Assembly: GCA_027858325.1 (NCBI GenBank)
Contig: JAQICU010000255.1
Location: 1 to 6,602 of the forward strand
From: Candidatus Cloacimonadota bacterium
GTDB lineage: Bacteria; Cloacimonadota; Cloacimonadia; Cloacimonadales; TCS61
DNA: 6,602 nucleotides
Direction: 5' to 3'
Of this stretch, positions 5,565-6,602 are shown piece after piece (position 1 is the first letter of the stretch; every line of letters begins with the position of its first letter). The notes beneath the pieces are model-generated. The model was not told the DNA's origin, searched no databases, and saw nothing but the letters and a program-made list of their open reading frames with translations. The position numbers and the translations under genes are program-made.

Positions 5565-6562
5565 TTTTTCTTTTTAGTAGAGTTCAAAATAATGTCTATA
5601 ATTTGATGAGCTACAGAAAATTTACTTCCAATAAGTTTTACTTCCAATCCTTTCCCTAAAACCAGGATTTCAGTATCATCTTTGCCAGAAACTTTCAGGT
5701 TGTTCGCACAAATGAAATCCAGATTTTTCTTTTTGATCTTTTGAAGAGCATTTCCTTTAATGTTTTCAGATTCAGCTGCAAAACCAACCAAAATTTGATC
5801 TTTAGTTTTCTTTTTCCCAAGTTCTTTAAGAATATCTTTTGTCCTCATTAGTTCAAGATTTAGATCAGCTGATTTTTTAATTTTCTGCTTGGAGGATTTG
5901 GCAAGTGTGTAATCAGCTACTGCAGCAGTCATAAAAATAATATCGTAGTTTTGCTGTTCTTTAATAACAGCATTATGCATTTCTTCTGCTGAAATTGCTT
6001 TAATAGAATCTAAATATTCAGGAGCTTCTTGACTTATATTTGAATGGATAAATTTAATTTTAGCTCCTCTAATATGTGCAGATCGAGCCAATGCTAATCC
6101 CATTTTTCCTGTAGAATGATTTGTAATAAAACGCATAGGATCAATTTCTTCCCGACTTGCACCAGCAGTTACCAGTATGTTTTTACCCAACAGATCTTTT
6201 GTGTATTTGAGATATGTTGTAATATGGAAAATAATTTCTTCATTTTCAGGATAGCGTCCTTTACCTTCGTAACCGCAGGCAAGTTTACCAAATTCTGGTT
6301 CCATAAAGAAATATCCTAAATTAGAAAGCTTTATAATATTCTCCTGAACAATCAGGTTTTCATACATATGAATATTCATAGCAGGAATAAATAAGACAGG
6401 AGCTGTTGTAGCTATTATTGTTGTGGATAGTAGATCATCTGCAATACCGGAAGCCGTCTTCCCAATTATATTGGCAGTTGCCGGAGCAATGACGACTAAA
6501 TCTGCCCAATCTGCCAGAGAGATGTGCTCTATATCAGAATCCCCATCGATCATTATGGTCAT
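5561..6562 (-). CDS. coaBC: Phosphopantothenoylcysteine decarboxylase / phosphopantothenate--cysteine ligase, 5'-incomplete
   Basis: CoaBC makes 4'-phosphopantetheine from 4'-phosphopantothenate in two steps of coenzyme A synthesis. From ATG 6562 the protein has 333 residues against about 400 for the family. Key residues fall at a constant offset of 62 from E. coli CoaBC: His13 (His75) in IEHISL, Asn63 (Asn125) in PAMN and Cys96 (Cys158) in ACG for the FMN-dependent decarboxylase, and Asn148 (Asn210) in ITNHSTGKMG and Lys227 (Lys289) in KIKK for the CTP-using ligase. VGFAAES follows. The N-terminal flavin-binding segment with GGIAAYK is absent. Codons upstream of this ATG still look like CoaC (KYKSITHHPQ against the family's TFQALSxNPV) up to an in-frame TAA at 6598-6596. 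The ATG is therefore probably not the natural start. A nonsense or frameshift change, or an assembly error at the window end, is likely. The gene heads a tightly spaced operon. Confidence 0.9.
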   Translation of the reverse strand: MTIMIDGDSDIEHISLADWADLVVIAPATANIIGKTASGIADDLLSTTIIATTAPVLFIPAMNIHMYENLIVQENIIKLSNLGYFFMEPEFGKLACGYEGKGRYPENEEIIFHITTYLKYTKDLLGKNILVTAGASREEIDPMRFITNHSTGKMGLALARSAHIRGAKIKFIHSNISQEAPEYLDSIKAISAEEMHNAVIKEQQNYDIIFMTAAVADYTLAKSSKQKIKKSADLNLELMRTKDILKELGKKKTKDQILVGFAAESENIKGNALQKIKKKNLDFICANNLKVSGKDDTEILVLGKGLEVKLIGSKFSVAHQIIDIILNSTKKKK

Positions 6563-6602
6563 TTGCGGATGATGGGTGATCGATTTGTATTTAACTTAAC
6601 TG

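Noticed and set aside
5131..5606. Plus-strand open frames opposite the SDR gene
   Set aside because: They are mirror frames of a well-supported gene, with no domain signature and no ribosome binding site of note.
6545..6584. Inverted repeat ATCGATCA / TGATCGAT with a 24-bp spacer
   Set aside because: The arms are only 8 bp, each is built on the common ATCGAT palindrome, and they lie in sequence that still looks like coaBC coding. Chance is the simpler explanation.

Overview
The window is an AT-rich stretch from a Gram-negative bacterium. Two proteins point to an outer membrane: a 16-stranded-type beta-barrel of the BamA/TamA (bacterial surface antigen) class, and a secreted DUF3108 protein. 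The gene content and the style of the dispersed intergenic repeats resemble uncultivated anaerobic lineages such as Cloacimonadota and the wider FCB group. That placement is an impression from sequence style, not a demonstrated assignment. All confident genes are on the minus strand, so the window is described here in the order of transcription, from right to left.

Right part (about 6600 to 1980): five genes packed as one probable operon. They are coaBC (coenzyme A synthesis, 5' end missing or disrupted at the window edge), an SDR oxidoreductase, an Omp85-like outer-membrane barrel protein, a DUF3108 envelope protein, and queA (queuosine tRNA modification). The junctions are a 4-nt ATGA overlap, a 3-nt gap, a 1-nt TAATG overlap and a 32-nt overlap, so translational coupling is likely throughout. 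The cluster mixes cofactor and tRNA housekeeping enzymes with two envelope proteins of unknown specific role.

Middle part (about 1980 to 1350): a repeat-rich, gene-poor segment. It holds two direct copies of an imperfectly palindromic element of about 108 bp, roughly 86% identical by hand alignment. Between them lies a 61-codon GIY-YIG nuclease gene that has lost its central catalytic segment in frame. An 8-nt-periodic repeat abuts the queA stop codon, and a related one lies near the left end of the window.

Left part (1349 to 1): birA, a biotin-protein ligase without the DNA-binding domain that starts at TTG, followed by a small stand-alone [2Fe-2S] ferredoxin-like protein with a Cys-rich tail. 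A perfect 12-bp hairpin (58-84) follows. It probably separates this leftward unit from the 3' end of a rightward gene entering from the left edge.

I found no clearly new multi-gene system. The most notable points are the repeat/GIY-YIG module, the interrupted 5' end of coaBC, and the small iron-sulfur protein that looks like a free-standing N-terminus of a NuoG/HydA-type subunit.
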